Below are positions 31,685-41,924 of a stretch of DNA of 64,000 nt, in pieces. The DNA is from Endozoicomonas ascidiicola. GTDB lineage: Bacteria > Pseudomonadota > Gammaproteobacteria > Pseudomonadales > Endozoicomonadaceae. Within the stretch, counting starts at the first letter, position 1, and each line of letters starts with the position of its first letter. The stretch spans positions 266,512 to 330,511 of the forward strand of contig NZ_LUTV01000003.1 of NCBI RefSeq assembly GCF_001646945.1. Reading direction: 5' to 3'. The notes beneath the pieces were generated by a model. It was not told the origin of the DNA. It did no database searches and worked only from the letters and a program-made list of their open reading frames with translations. A program made the position numbers and the translations under genes.

Positions 31685-32449
31685 ATGCAAAGACTTGATA
31701 TGCTCTTGGTTGAGCGGGGAAAGGCTATCTCCCGAACAAAAGCTCAACAGCTGATAAGCGAAGGTCGTGTAATGGTACATCAGTCTGGCGGCTGGGTGGC
31801 AGTGGTTAAACCTGGCCAGAAGTACCCTGATTCTATTGAGTTGGATGTTGTGTGGGATGAGTCAGATTGTTTTGTATCCCGTGGTGGATTAAAGCTAGCT
31901 GGTGCTATTGAGAAATCCGGTGCAGACTTCGCCAATGCGGTTGTTATCGATGTTGGTCAGTCAACCGGTGGCTTTACTGATTGTGCGCTCCAGTCCGGGG
32001 CTGCAAAAGTCATTGGTATTGAGGTTGGTCATGGGCAATTGGTTCCGTCGTTACGGGATGATCCGAGGGTTGTCTGCCTGGAAGGAATGAATGCGCGGGA
32101 TTTATCGCGGGGTTTACTAAATTACACAACCGATGTGAAGGGGTTTGATTTCGCTGTAATGGATGTGTCGTTTATCTCCCAAACCAAAATTCTTCCTTCT
32201 CTGGCTCCCCTGTTGAAACCAGGTGGGCAGTTGTTAAGTCTGGTAAAGCCGCAGTTTGAGGTAGGTTCTGCAGGTATTGGTAAGGGCGGTATTGTCAGAG
32301 ATGCAAATCTTTATCCGCAGGTAGAGCAGTCCATAAAAAGCTTCTGTGAGAAGTTGGGTATGACGGTAAAAGGTTATTTCGATAGCTCGATTACCGGTGG
32401 CGATGGTAATCGAGAGTTCTTCATCTGGGCTGAGAAGGGCGCGAGTTAA
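31685..32449 (+). CDS. tlyA: TlyA-family rRNA methyltransferase
   Basis: The product is 254 residues. An N-terminal S4 RNA-binding domain (RLDMLLVERGKAISRTKAQQ, LISEGRVMV) is joined to an FtsJ-like Rossmann methyltransferase: VSRGGLKLAGAIE, then the SAM site VIDVGQSTGGFTDCALQSGA (about 93-112). VMDVSFIS and SLVKPQFEVG are further family motifs. TlyA enzymes 2'-O-methylate ribosomal RNA; older annotations call the family hemolysin A. Its end overlaps by four bases with the convergent gene on the other strand. Confidence 0.88.
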   Translation: MQRLDMLLVERGKAISRTKAQQLISEGRVMVHQSGGWVAVVKPGQKYPDSIELDVVWDESDCFVSRGGLKLAGAIEKSGADFANAVVIDVGQSTGGFTDCALQSGAAKVIGIEVGHGQLVPSLRDDPRVVCLEGMNARDLSRGLLNYTTDVKGFDFAVMDVSFISQTKILPSLAPLLKPGGQLLSLVKPQFEVGSAGIGKGGIVRDANLYPQVEQSIKSFCEKLGMTVKGYFDSSITGGDGNREFFIWAEKGAS

Positions 32450-32820
32450 GGGCCGAGTCGCCAAACTTGAATTGGCAGTTGATAGTGATCAATCACTTTC
32501 CGCATGCGCTCCCAATGAGTAAAATCTACCCCCTTGTTCAAAATTAAAACAATCCCGGCATGTTTGCCAGTCAGCATGCTGTAATCAAGAGCCTGTCCAA
32601 TGGCTTCAGGCCATTTTCGGGCAAACTCAATCTCAATGGCATGACTGTTCGTGAGGCAGTCAATGCGTCGGCCACTGTCCAATCGATACTCCAATTGACC
32701 ACCCATGCCATTACACCAGACTTTTTGATACCAGGCCTCTATAGGTGCTGCGACAGTTATGGATGAGGGTAAAAGAAGTAAAAGCACGATACTGAAATAC
32801 CCTATATTTCGGTTGGTCAT
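32446..32820 (-). CDS. Secreted small protein with a PD-(D/E)xK nuclease-like core
   Basis: The product is 124 residues. A Sec signal peptide is clear (NIGYFSIVLLLLLPSSITVA, cleavage near AA-PIEAW). The mature part contains RRIDCLTNSHAIEIEFARKW followed by EAIGQALDYSMLTGKHAGIV, a pattern shared by small proteins of restriction-endonuclease-like fold, in which D, E-x-E and a following Q/K would be the active residues. Two cysteines (in CNGMGG and DCL) could form a disulfide in the periplasm. The nuclease assignment rests on the pattern alone; the true role is unknown. Confidence 0.6.
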   Translation of the reverse strand: MTNRNIGYFSIVLLLLLPSSITVAAPIEAWYQKVWCNGMGGQLEYRLDSGRRIDCLTNSHAIEIEFARKWPEAIGQALDYSMLTGKHAGIVLILNKGVDFTHWERMRKVIDHYQLPIQVWRLGP

Positions 32821-33022
32821 TTACTCACCTCGTTGCCCCTTGATGTTGCTGTAGAGTGATGGGGCATTATTAGCCTGTATCGACTAAGTAGCGGCTACAG
32901 CCAGTGAGAAAATAGTGGGGTAAAAAATAGCGTTTGAGGCTTATGCCAACACAATCTGGCTCGGGTAATTTCTTGAGTGTTTTTTTATTTGGAGCTATGT
33001 GTACATAAATGAGCAACGGTTA

Positions 33023-33150
33023 TATACCCAAAGGATTTCAAGTTGCTACGCGGCGGCAAGTGAGTGAAGCCTTGTGAGCCTACAAATAGTAGGTGATCGA
33101 GGTGAGTGAACGCAGCCAACAAAGTAGCAACTTGAAAGGCGACGGGTATA
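33023..33150. repeat. ERIC/IRU-type palindromic element
   Basis: The 128-base element starts TATACCC and ends GGGTATA, with inner arms CAAGTTGCTAC / GTAGCAACTTG. The middle carries GTGAGTGAACGCAGCCAAC and AAGTGAGTGAAGCCTTGTGAG, matching the known enterobacterial repetitive intergenic consensus in layout and length (about 127). It ends 26 bases before the AEC transporter start and would be part of its leader. The rest of the 32821-33176 gap shows no gene. Confidence 0.8.
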
Positions 33151-33176
33151 ATCGCTGGCAAATTACCAGATGACTA

Positions 33177-34061
33177 GTGGCTATGTTTTGGGAAACGCTT
33201 TTATTCACGGCCAGTGTGACGCTGCCTGTCTGTGCGATGCTGTTGGCAGGGATTGCTCTTAAGCGCTTTCAGTTTATTGATGATCATTTTGTAACCACGG
33301 CATCAAGGCTCGTTTTCAACTTTTGTATGCCGGCACTGTTGTTTACATCCATTATTAACTTGGACATGGCATCAGTTCTTGATTTCAGGATGGTTATTTA
33401 TGCTGTTATAGCATCAATTGTGACATTTCTGACAGCGAGAATACTGGCTGCGCAAGCTTGTACGTCGTCAGCCGACTACGGTGCATTTATTCAAGGCGCT
33501 GCCAGGGCAAATCTTGCTATTGTGGGTATGGCCTTGGCGGGAAATATCTATGGCAGTCATGGTATTGCATTGATGTCTCTCGCTCTGGCCTTTCTGGTAC
33601 CTCTGTATAATGTGCTCTCTGTATTTGTACTGGCGTATTATGCATCCGATAAAAATGATGTTCCTTTCAGTTGGAAAAAACTGATTATTGATCTGACCAA
33701 AAACCCTCTCATTGCCTCCATTGTTGTGGGCTTTTGTTTTGTTTCGTTGGGATTGCAACTGCCCGCGGTTGCAGAAAAGGTCAGCCTGTACTTTGCTCAG
33801 ATCACTTTACCATTGGCATTAATCAGTATTGGCGGAAGCCTGAGCATGGATGTGCTCAGAAAAACCAGTAAGAGTGCAGTATGGGCAACTCTGCACAAAG
33901 TATGTCTGATGCCTGTGATGACAGTGTTGGTGGCATGGTTGCTGGGGTTGAGAGGAATTGATCTTGGTATTATCTTTTTGATCTTTGCCTGCCCAACGGC
34001 GGCTGCCAGTTTTGTGATGACTAAGGCGATGGGGGGGGGGGGACGACAAACTTGCTGCTAA
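33177..34061 (+). CDS. AEC-family (auxin efflux carrier-like) transporter, frameshifted near the C-terminus
   Basis: The product as read is 294 residues with about eight to ten membrane segments (for example LLFTASVTLPVCAMLLAGIA, PLIASIVVGFCFVSLGLQL, ITLPLALISIGGSLSM), the layout of AEC carriers. The segment CPTAAASFVMTKAMGG is normally followed by DDKLAANIV. Here a tract of 12 G residues shifts the frame and the protein ends GGGGRQTCC. In the alternative frame, DDKLAANIVVLTTLGSLPAT continues to a TGA at 34141-34143, the expected end. A tract of 8, 11 or 14 G would restore it. This may be phase variation, a mutation, or a read error. The start is GTG 33177 or ATG 33183. Confidence 0.82.
   Translation: MAMFWETLLFTASVTLPVCAMLLAGIALKRFQFIDDHFVTTASRLVFNFCMPALLFTSIINLDMASVLDFRMVIYAVIASIVTFLTARILAAQACTSSADYGAFIQGAARANLAIVGMALAGNIYGSHGIALMSLALAFLVPLYNVLSVFVLAYYASDKNDVPFSWKKLIIDLTKNPLIASIVVGFCFVSLGLQLPAVAEKVSLYFAQITLPLALISIGGSLSMDVLRKTSKSAVWATLHKVCLMPVMTVLVAWLLGLRGIDLGIIFLIFACPTAAASFVMTKAMGGGGRQTCC
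34031..34042 (+). repeat. Tract of 12 G inside the AEC transporter gene
   Basis: Twelve consecutive G residues directly at the site where the frame is lost. Long G runs slip during replication and are classic sites of reversible on/off switching. Confidence 0.95.
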
Positions 34062-34370
34062 TATTGTAGTCTTGACGACCTTAGGTAGCCTACCTGCAAC
34101 GGCTATTGGTATTTTCACTCTACGCTATTGTAATTTAATTTGAGCAACAATGTTCGGATAGAGTTGACGTGCTTATGCCTGTAAATCATAGATCATCCAT
34201 AATAAAAATATGAACGCCTGATGCTTTTTAGAACGCAAGGTTCAACTTTCTTAGCTACAGATAGATGAAAATAATCAGTGGGGTGCGCTTGTGTTTGAGA
34301 TAGATGGTTTAGGTAGTGAAGCCAGACAAGCTTCACCGGATAATATATGAGGACATCGGTTGAGCAGAGG

Positions 34371-34634
34371 TTATGTAATACCACGAGCTTTTAGCAAGGC
34401 CGCTTTAAAATCCACTTCAACATCTTTAGCGATACCCGGAATCATGGCATCCGGCGTTTCACCTTTCATTTTGAGGTGATAGATCAGGATATCATCGGTT
34501 ACTTCGTTTAGAGGGCCTTTATGCCCTGCTTCCAATGCAAGAGATTCAATGATTTGTACCAGGTTAAGGTGGCTTTGCTTTTGCCATTCGGGCATTAATA
34601 GTTCAGCCAGTTCATTGATTCTGTGACAGCTCAT
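34371..34634 (-). CDS. yihD: YihD-family small protein
   Basis: The product is 87 residues and matches E. coli YihD in size and in the diagnostic stretch LTDDILIYHLKM-type motif (here VTDDILIYHLKMKGETPDA), then FKAALLKARG at the end. YihD (DUF1040) has no established function. It is a single gene; the 34144-34370 region downstream holds nothing recognised. glpX lies 79 bases further along, on the same strand but upstream of it in the sequence as drawn. Confidence 0.9.
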   Translation of the reverse strand: MSCHRINELAELLMPEWQKQSHLNLVQIIESLALEAGHKGPLNEVTDDILIYHLKMKGETPDAMIPGIAKDVEVDFKAALLKARGIT

Positions 34635-34712
34635 ATAGCTTTACTCAATATTTGTATTGAAGAGTCAGGAGTACTGCGGTGGCGCAGTACTCTATATAAA
34701 GGAAGGGCTGCG

Positions 34713-35723
34713 TTAAAGGATGATGTTTTTGATGTCATCATCCTTACGATCCAGGTAATGACTGGATTGGATGCGGCGTATGGTACGTGATTTGCCACGA
34801 ACCACCAGAGTTTCGGTGGTCGCTAGGTTACCATTGCGGGTAATACCCTGAAGCAGGTCGCCTTTGGTAATGCCAGTAGCGGAAAAAACCACATTATCGG
34901 AACTGGCCATATCGTCCAGACGTAACAGCTTGCCGGGCTCAACCCCCATCTCTTTGCAGCGTTCAGCTTCCAGCTTACCGGCTTCGATGTTTTCCGGCGT
35001 TTCCCCTTTAGCCTGATCTCTGGTTAATAGTCGACCATTCATATCTCCGCCAAGAGCGCGGATAACGGCAGCAGAAACAACACCTTCCGGCGCACCGCCA
35101 ACACAGTACATTAAGTCAACTTCGCTGTCTGGCATGCAGGTCAGAATAGACGCAGCAACATCGCCGTCAGGAATGGCAAATACTTTCACGCCCATATTCT
35201 GCATCATGGCAATGGCGCTGTCATGGCGAGGTTTAGCGAGGGTAATAACAACCAGGCTTTCAATAGGTTTGTGGAGCGCGCGGGCGACATTATGAATGTT
35301 TTCTTTCAGCCCAATGTTCAGGTCGATGATGCCTTTGGCTCCAGGACCGCAAACCAGCTTTTCCATATACATATCAGGCGCTTTCAGGAAAGAGCCTTTC
35401 TCTCCAGCGGCCAGAACGGCAATGGCATTATTCTGGCCCATAGCGGTCATGCGGGTGCCTTCAATGGGGTCGACTGCGATATCAACGCTTTCCCCTTCGC
35501 CAGTACCCACTTTTTCGCCAATGAAGAGCATGGGAGCTTCGTCTATTTCCCCTTCTCCAATGACGATTTCGCCATTCATGGAGACTTTGTTCAGCATGGT
35601 GCGCATCGCTTCTACAGCAGCGCCGTCAGCAGCATTTTTGTCGCCACGACCAAGCCACTTGTAGCCTGCCAGGGCGGCGGCTTCCGTGACTCTTGAAAAT
35701 TCGATTGCCAGTTCGCGTTTCAT
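34713..35723 (-). CDS. glpX: Class II fructose-1,6-bisphosphatase GlpX
   Basis: The product is 336 residues, normal for GlpX. Metal- and substrate-binding motifs are visible: GEGEIDEAPMLFIGEKVG (about 57-74), DIAVDPIEGT (about 81-90) with the conserved DPxEGT, and YCVGGAPEGVVSAAVIRALGG-type loop (about 207-226). It dephosphorylates fructose-1,6-bisphosphate in gluconeogenesis. It is probably transcribed alone or with yihD. Upstream, 35724-36076 (353 bases) is AT-rich and contains no gene that I can support; it must hold the promoters of glpX and of the next gene. Confidence 0.95.
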   Translation of the reverse strand: MKRELAIEFSRVTEAAALAGYKWLGRGDKNAADGAAVEAMRTMLNKVSMNGEIVIGEGEIDEAPMLFIGEKVGTGEGESVDIAVDPIEGTRMTAMGQNNAIAVLAAGEKGSFLKAPDMYMEKLVCGPGAKGIIDLNIGLKENIHNVARALHKPIESLVVITLAKPRHDSAIAMMQNMGVKVFAIPDGDVAASILTCMPDSEVDLMYCVGGAPEGVVSAAVIRALGGDMNGRLLTRDQAKGETPENIEAGKLEAERCKEMGVEPGKLLRLDDMASSDNVVFSATGITKGDLLQGITRNGNLATTETLVVRGKSRTIRRIQSSHYLDRKDDDIKNIIL

Positions 35724-36076
35724 AAAGGTTAACTTCGAAAAATAAAGTGTTGGACTTTAGCATAATTACATGTAGGGAGCAGACCAATTTATACTTGATA
35801 AGTAGTGTAAGGTTTGCTTTTGAAGAAGGCTCCTCGTTAGTTCCGGCCTACGGAGATGAAAATATCCGTTTTCAATCTATAACCCACTTACATCTGTAAG
35901 TAGTTGATAATCCTTGTTCAGACCGAGGTGGAAGTAATATTCTGATTTTAAACTAATACTTATCGCTAATTTAGCGCTTTTCAAAGAGCGGGTAGGCTAT
36001 TCAAAACCGATCAAAGTTAATCAAGAATTATGAATTCTCAATACTTTTTAATTTAAAGTATTTCAAGGAGGATGAA

Positions 36077-38212
36077 ATGGGAATCCGGCGATCTTTAAAT
36101 TTTCCAAGTGCTTCTAGTGTGAAAAACAATAAAAAGAACCCAGTGTGTAAAGAAGGGTTGGCGTTTTCTGTAAAAAGGAAGGTTGCTTCTGGATTTTCTG
36201 AGGCTTTCCTTTTGATAGCTAGGTCTATTAGGCCATTAAGGAAAAAAAGTGTCCTTTTGAATAGAAGAGTTAGACTTTTTAGGGGTGAATTGTTAAGCAA
36301 TGTGAGGATGCTTAAGAAAAATAGATGGGAGAAAAATATTTCCCAGAAGAATGTTAGGTTGATGCTAATAGAGTTCCGGGCGTATAAGAAAAAAATCAAT
36401 AATGAAGGTGCCTGTGTATTCAAAGATTTTTTGGAGTCGAAAGGTTATAAATCAGTATTTAGTAATATCAATTTCCAACAGAAAGGATTGCTTGGTAATA
36501 AAATGTCGGGCCCTGGTAAGACCCCGTTTGTTGGAGGTGAGTTACTGTCTGGTGTGGATTTTTCAGGATGTACTTTTTCAAATTGTGACTTGCGTCAAAT
36601 AAGGCTTGATGAATCCAAGTTCAATGGTGCTCTTTTTTCAGGTTGTGATTTAAGGGGTGTAGTGTTTTCTAAATCAAGTTTTAATAATTCCATGTTCGTG
36701 AAAAACCAAATGACTGGTGCACAGTTTAACGAAGCTTTGTTTGAAAAAGTTCTATTTAATGATTGTGAAATTGATGAAAATAATTTTGAGCGAGCCGAGT
36801 TGAAAGATGTTAAATTTTTAAACAATGATCTTTCAAGATCTTCATTTTGGCAGGTGAAGGTTGGTCAAAATGTAGTGGTTGAGAATGCAGGGCTAAATAA
36901 GCTTGCCTCTGTAAATGATACGTTGTTCTTTGATGCAGTTGGTAAAATCATTTTTTCAGGGATAGTGCCCAAGCCGCCATCTAAACCGGTGGTTGGTTTG
37001 ATGTGGGACCCGCTTCGTCCGGGGATGACAGCAACTAAAGTTTTTGAGAAACTCAAATCAAAAGGGCTTATACCAATGCGTATTGGTTATACGCCTTATT
37101 GGATTGATACATCAAATCTTTCTGATGAAATATCTGATCTGCTCAAATCAGGGATTACCGATAAAGAAGACAGTCTAGGAAAAGGTGTTATTCGACTTTC
37201 GGAGGAAGACAAGCAAAAAGAGGTCTCAAAGCTGAAAAGAGAGTCGGTGCTATTATCTAAGCAATTGGATGGTGTTGTCTTTCCGGGGGGGGCCAATGTT
37301 GAAGAGGGGTTCTATGATCGCAGTCCTGACTCTCGTGATGCAATGGTTGGTAAAGATTTGAGGAGAACAGTTTTTGAGTTTGCTTTGCTTGAGCAGGCAA
37401 GGAATCAAGGAGTTCCCGTTTTGGGGATGTGTAGAGCATTGCAGATGGTCAATGTATATGATGGCGGTACATTAAAAGATGTTAATGGAGAATTTGCTAA
37501 AGTTCAGCGCTACGGCGTATCAGGTCTTGTCAAAAAGCAGGGGGCTGAGCCAGAGATTGCGACGCTAAATGCTTTATCTGTAACTAACAAATCTATATAT
37601 GTTGACCTGAATTATGACTATGTCTTGCAATTTGATCATGAGCTAAGTGATGAAGAATGCTGTGCATTTGAAGATGAGTTGGCGAAAGAGGGGTATGATG
37701 TTGAGTTTTCGTATTATGGCGCACGGTTATTGTGTATTTCCGGTGGATCATTCTATAAGAAGTCTGGTTGTAATTTTTCTAATGAACAGATAAAGGTTAA
37801 GTTTGAAGCATTGATTTCAAAGTATGGAGGTATGAATCGTTTTCCTGTCAAGAAAAGTAAAGTTGAAGAGTCCGGAGACGGTATTATTAAAGGGGTTATA
37901 GGAAATGAAATATCAACTATCTCAGCTCACAAACAAATGGTTGATGAAAAAGCAGAAGGTGAGCTGGATTTTGTGATTGTTGACAACTTTAACGGTAAAA
38001 GCGTTCCGAAAGCTGCAGAATCTAAGTTCGGTGTGCCTCATATATTTACTCAGTTTCATCCAGAGTTTCAGGGTGATAAAACATCGACTGCTGCTAAAAT
38101 TGTATCTGGTTTGATGACGAAGAATAATGATTCGATATTTGATGCTTTTGTAAGCACAATGGCCTCAAACCAAGCAAAACAAAAGGTGCTTTTACAGTTC
38201 AAAAATCGTTGA
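36077..38212 (+). CDS. Pentapeptide-repeat protein fused to a class-I glutamine amidotransferase (peptidase C26-like)
   Basis: The product is 711 residues; AAGGAGGATGAA gives a strong ribosome site. Residues 1-110 are very basic. About 156-258 is a pentapeptide-repeat helix (LSGVDFSGCTFSNCDLRQ, GALFSGCDLRGVVFSKSSF). From about 304 a glutamine-amidotransferase fold begins: GVVFPGGANVEEGFY (399-413), the nucleophile Cys452 in VLGMCRALQMVNVYDGGT, and His661/Glu663 in QFHPEF. The closest family is the gamma-glutamyl hydrolase type C26, which cleaves gamma-glutamyl amides. The triad is complete, so activity is plausible. An extra stretch (about 505-610) separates Cys from His/Glu. The gene is AT-rich and codon-poor beside the str operon, suggesting transfer. 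A host-directed toxin or effector is possible, unproven. Confidence 0.75.
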   Translation: MGIRRSLNFPSASSVKNNKKNPVCKEGLAFSVKRKVASGFSEAFLLIARSIRPLRKKSVLLNRRVRLFRGELLSNVRMLKKNRWEKNISQKNVRLMLIEFRAYKKKINNEGACVFKDFLESKGYKSVFSNINFQQKGLLGNKMSGPGKTPFVGGELLSGVDFSGCTFSNCDLRQIRLDESKFNGALFSGCDLRGVVFSKSSFNNSMFVKNQMTGAQFNEALFEKVLFNDCEIDENNFERAELKDVKFLNNDLSRSSFWQVKVGQNVVVENAGLNKLASVNDTLFFDAVGKIIFSGIVPKPPSKPVVGLMWDPLRPGMTATKVFEKLKSKGLIPMRIGYTPYWIDTSNLSDEISDLLKSGITDKEDSLGKGVIRLSEEDKQKEVSKLKRESVLLSKQLDGVVFPGGANVEEGFYDRSPDSRDAMVGKDLRRTVFEFALLEQARNQGVPVLGMCRALQMVNVYDGGTLKDVNGEFAKVQRYGVSGLVKKQGAEPEIATLNALSVTNKSIYVDLNYDYVLQFDHELSDEECCAFEDELAKEGYDVEFSYYGARLLCISGGSFYKKSGCNFSNEQIKVKFEALISKYGGMNRFPVKKSKVEESGDGIIKGVIGNEISTISAHKQMVDEKAEGELDFVIVDNFNGKSVPKAAESKFGVPHIFTQFHPEFQGDKTSTAAKIVSGLMTKNNDSIFDAFVSTMASNQAKQKVLLQFKNR

Positions 38213-38477
38213 GAATAAGCCAGCTGGAATCCAGCACTTTACGGGGTCCAGACTCTAACGAAAAGATACAGGTAATGAATAGTATCTGAGTTTTCATTAC
38301 CTGCTTCGCTAAACCTTCCTTGCCAATTATAACGTTAAGGTATGGGTAATCACTGGTTTTAATGAGTGACTCAGTACTTGACGTTAGTATCATCGCCCCG
38401 TAAAATCTGTGCGCTTTATTCTATCCGTGCTCCATGCGCTTGACACGTTACAAGTCAGTGGAGCTCAGGTGCTGCAT

Positions 38478-38499
38478 AAGCCGGTTGACGCCGGCTTTT
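38478..38499 (+). terminator. Hairpin with T-run upstream of rpsL
   Basis: A 7-base perfect stem AAGCCGG / CCGGCTT with a 6-base loop and four T. It lies in the 394-base gap 38213-38606, 107 bases before rpsL, and may end read-through from upstream or attenuate the str operon. A TTGACA at 38440-38445 precedes it without a good -10. I see no gene in the gap. Confidence 0.55.
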
Positions 38500-38606
38500 G
38501 CTGTTTAAAGCCGATTCTGGATTGCCAATCCTCTGACGATTCAGATTCATTCTCTTGCGAGAAACCTTAGAAACGATCCTCATTAATGAGATTTGGAGTT
38601 TGCTGA

Positions 38607-38981
38607 ATGGCAACAATTAACCAGTTGGTGCGCAAGCCACGCAAGCGTAAGGTCAGAAAGACCGACGTGCCTGCGCTGCAGGCGTGTCCACAACGTCGTG
38701 GTGTTTGTACCCGTGTTTACACCACTACTCCTAAGAAGCCTAACTCTGCGCTGCGTAAAGTATGTCGTGTGCGTCTGACTAACGGCTTTGAAGTGACTTC
38801 CTACATCGGTGGTGAAGGTCACAATCTGCAAGAGCACAGTGTTGTTCTGATCCGTGGCGGTCGTGTAAAAGACTTGCCAGGTGTTCGTTATCACACCGTT
38901 CGCGGTAGCCTGGATACCCAGGGTGTTAACGACCGTAAGAAGGGCCGTTCTAAGTACGGTACCAAGAGACCTAAGTCCTAA
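38607..38981 (+). CDS. rpsL: 30S ribosomal protein S12
   Basis: The product is 124 residues, identical in length to E. coli. The decoding-site loops are wild type: [16 protein letters not shown] with Lys43 and [13 protein letters not shown], so streptomycin sensitivity is predicted at these positions. GATTTGGAG provides the ribosome site. It is the first gene of the str operon, followed after 182 bases by rpsG. Confidence 0.97.
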   Translation: MATINQLVRKPRKRKVRKTDVPALQACPQRRGVCTRVYTTTPKKPNSALRKVCRVRLTNGFEVTSYIGGEGHNLQEHSVVLIRGGRVKDLPGVRYHTVRGSLDTQGVNDRKKGRSKYGTKRPKS

Positions 38982-39121
38982 TCGCCTGATTAGCTTAAGT
39001 TTTGGTCTGGCTGCCTAAAGCTAATAAAAAGCTTGAGGGCTGCAGACAAACTGCTCGAAAGAGTAAGAATTTAACATCAGGTTGATGAGAGTAAGGCCGG
39101 GCTGAGGCAGTTAACTGCTGA

Positions 39122-39634
<513 letters not shown>

Positions 39635-39652
39635 GTATCAGAGGATTGTATC

Positions 39653-41755
39653 GTGGCGCGTAAAACCCCGATCAACCGCTATCGCAACATCGGTATTTGT
39701 GCCCATGTTGACGCGGGTAAGACAACGACTACAGAACGCGTACTGTTTTACACCGGCCTGAGCCATAAAATTGGTGAAGTTCATGATGGCGCAGCCACCA
39801 TGGACTGGATGGAACAGGAGCAGGAGCGTGGTATTACTATCACGTCCGCTGCGACTACCTGTTTCTGGCGCGGAATGGACGCTCAGTTTGATGAGCACCG
39901 CGTTAACATCATCGATACCCCAGGACACGTTGACTTCACTATCGAAGTAGAACGTTCCTTGCGTGTACTCGACGGCGCAGTTGTTGTGCTGTGTGGCTCC
40001 TCCGGTGTTCAGCCTCAGACTGAAACCGTATGGCGTCAGGCGGATAAGTACGCAGTTCCTCGTATGGTCTTCGTGAACAAGATGGACCGTACCGGTGCCG
40101 ATTTCGAAATGGTAATCAGCCAGCTGCGTGAGCGTTTGAACGCTAACGCGGTGCCTATGCAGATGACCATCGGCGCTGAAGATGACTTCAAAGGCGTGGT
40201 TGATCTCGTGAAGATGAAATGCATCATCTGGAACGAAGAAGACCAGGGAATGACCTTCAAATACGAAGACATTCCTGCAGATATGGCTGACCTGTGTGCA
40301 GAAATGCGCGAATACATGGTTGAAGCTGCTGCCGAAGCCACTGATGAAATGATGGAAAAGTACCTCGAAGAAGGCGATCTGTCCGAAGAAGAGATTAAGG
40401 CCGGTATCCGTGCCCGTACTCTGGCGAACGAGATCATTCCTGTCTTTGGTGGTTCTGCCTTCAAGAACAAAGGTGTGCAGGCTGTTCTGGATGCTGTGAT
40501 CGAACTGATGCCTTCTCCAAAAGAAGTTAAGGCGATCGAAGGTATTCTGGACGATAAAGACGGAACGGTTGCGGTTCGCGAAGCGGACGACAGTGCACCT
40601 TTCGCAGCGCTGGCATTTAAAATTGCCACTGACCCATTCGTGGGTACGCTGACCTTTATCCGTAACTACTCCGGTGTTCTGAACTCCGGTGATACAGTTT
40701 ACAACCCGGTTAAGCACAAGAAAGAGCGTGTTGGTCGAATGGTGCAAATGCACGCGAACAACCGTGAAGAGCTTAAAGAGTGTGTGGCTGGTGACATCGT
40801 TGCCCTGATCGGCATGAAAGATGTAACCACTGGTGACACTCTGTGTTCAATGGACAGCATTATTACTCTGGAGCGTATGGAATTCCCAGAGCCAGTAATT
40901 TCTGTTGCTGTTGAGCCAAAGACTAAGGCTGACCAGGAAAAAATGGGTATCGCTCTGGGCAAACTTGCTCAGGAAGATCCGTCTTTCCGCGTTCACACTG
41001 ACGAAGAAAGTGGCCAGACCATTATCTCCGGCATGGGTGAGTTGCACCTGGATATCCTTGTTGACCGTATGCGTCGCGAATTCAATGTTGAAGCCAACAT
41101 TGGTAAGCCTCAGGTTGCTTACCGTGAGAAGCTCAAAGGTTCTGTTGACGCTAACCACAAGTTTGCCAAGCAGTCTGGTGGTCGTGGTCAGTATGGTCAC
41201 GTTGTTGTTGAATTCTCTCCTGCCGCTGCTGGCGAAGAAGGTTTGGAATTCATCAATGAAATCGTGGGTGGTACTATTCCTAAGGAATACATCCCGGCGA
41301 TCCAGAAAGGCATTGAAGAACAGATGAAGAACGGCGTTATCGCCGGCTACCCATTACTGGGTCTGAAAGCTCGTCTGTACGATGGTTCTTTCCACGATGT
41401 TGACTCCAACGAAATGGCGTTTAAAATCGCTGCTTCACAAGCGCTGAAGAAATACGCACCACAGGCTCAGCCTGTGCTGATGGAACCGATGATGAAGGTT
41501 GAGGTGGTAACACCTGAAGACTACATGGGTGACGTTATGGGTGACCTGAGTCGCCGTCGCGGTATTGTTCAGGGCATGAAAGATACGTCTTCTGGCAAGA
41601 CTATTGACGCTCAGGTGCCGCTGGGTGAAATGTTCGGCTACGCTACCGACCTGCGATCAGCAACTCAGGGGCGTGCAACATACACCATGGAATTCCATGA
41701 GTATGCCGAAGCGCCCGCCAGCATTGCTGAAGCGGTTATCAAGAACCAGGGTTGA
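39653..41755 (+). CDS. fusA: Elongation factor G
   Basis: The product is 700 residues with a GTG start after AGAGGATTGTATC. The G-domain motifs are [15 protein letters not shown] (G1), DTPGHVDFT (G3) and NKMDRTGAD (G4); domain IV carries the [12 protein letters not shown] and [17 protein letters not shown] signatures. It moves tRNAs and mRNA through the ribosome with GTP. A hairpin-containing gap of 169 bases separates it from tuf. Confidence 0.98.
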   Translation: MARKTPINRYRNIGICAHVDAGKTTTTERVLFYTGLSHKIGEVHDGAATMDWMEQEQERGITITSAATTCFWRGMDAQFDEHRVNIIDTPGHVDFTIEVERSLRVLDGAVVVLCGSSGVQPQTETVWRQADKYAVPRMVFVNKMDRTGADFEMVISQLRERLNANAVPMQMTIGAEDDFKGVVDLVKMKCIIWNEEDQGMTFKYEDIPADMADLCAEMREYMVEAAAEATDEMMEKYLEEGDLSEEEIKAGIRARTLANEIIPVFGGSAFKNKGVQAVLDAVIELMPSPKEVKAIEGILDDKDGTVAVREADDSAPFAALAFKIATDPFVGTLTFIRNYSGVLNSGDTVYNPVKHKKERVGRMVQMHANNREELKECVAGDIVALIGMKDVTTGDTLCSMDSIITLERMEFPEPVISVAVEPKTKADQEKMGIALGKLAQEDPSFRVHTDEESGQTIISGMGELHLDILVDRMRREFNVEANIGKPQVAYREKLKGSVDANHKFAKQSGGRGQYGHVVVEFSPAAAGEEGLEFINEIVGGTIPKEYIPAIQKGIEEQMKNGVIAGYPLLGLKARLYDGSFHDVDSNEMAFKIAASQALKKYAPQAQPVLMEPMMKVEVVTPEDYMGDVMGDLSRRRGIVQGMKDTSSGKTIDAQVPLGEMFGYATDLRSATQGRATYTMEFHEYAEAPASIAEAVIKNQG

Positions 41756-41811
41756 TCTCTGATTCGGTAGTTTGATGGCGAAGTCTACGGACGCTTTTAC
41801 GAAAGCAGTGG

Positions 41812-41840
41812 AATTTCTCAGTTTTTTACACTGAGAAATT
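41812..41840 (+). promoter_or_regulatory. Hairpin between fusA and tuf
   Basis: A 10-base perfect stem AATTTCTCAG / CTGAGAAATT with a 9-base loop containing six T lies 57 bases after fusA and 85 before tuf. It could be an RNA processing or partial attenuation site. A TAGAAT at about 41863 may be the -10 of a secondary tuf promoter, but its -35 is poor. Confidence 0.45.
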
Positions 41841-41924
41841 TCTTTCCATAAGCAATCGCTGTTAGAATGCCGGCCTGAAATCATACCTGATATCAAACTT
41901 ATCTATAGCTTAAGGTTAAGAGAA

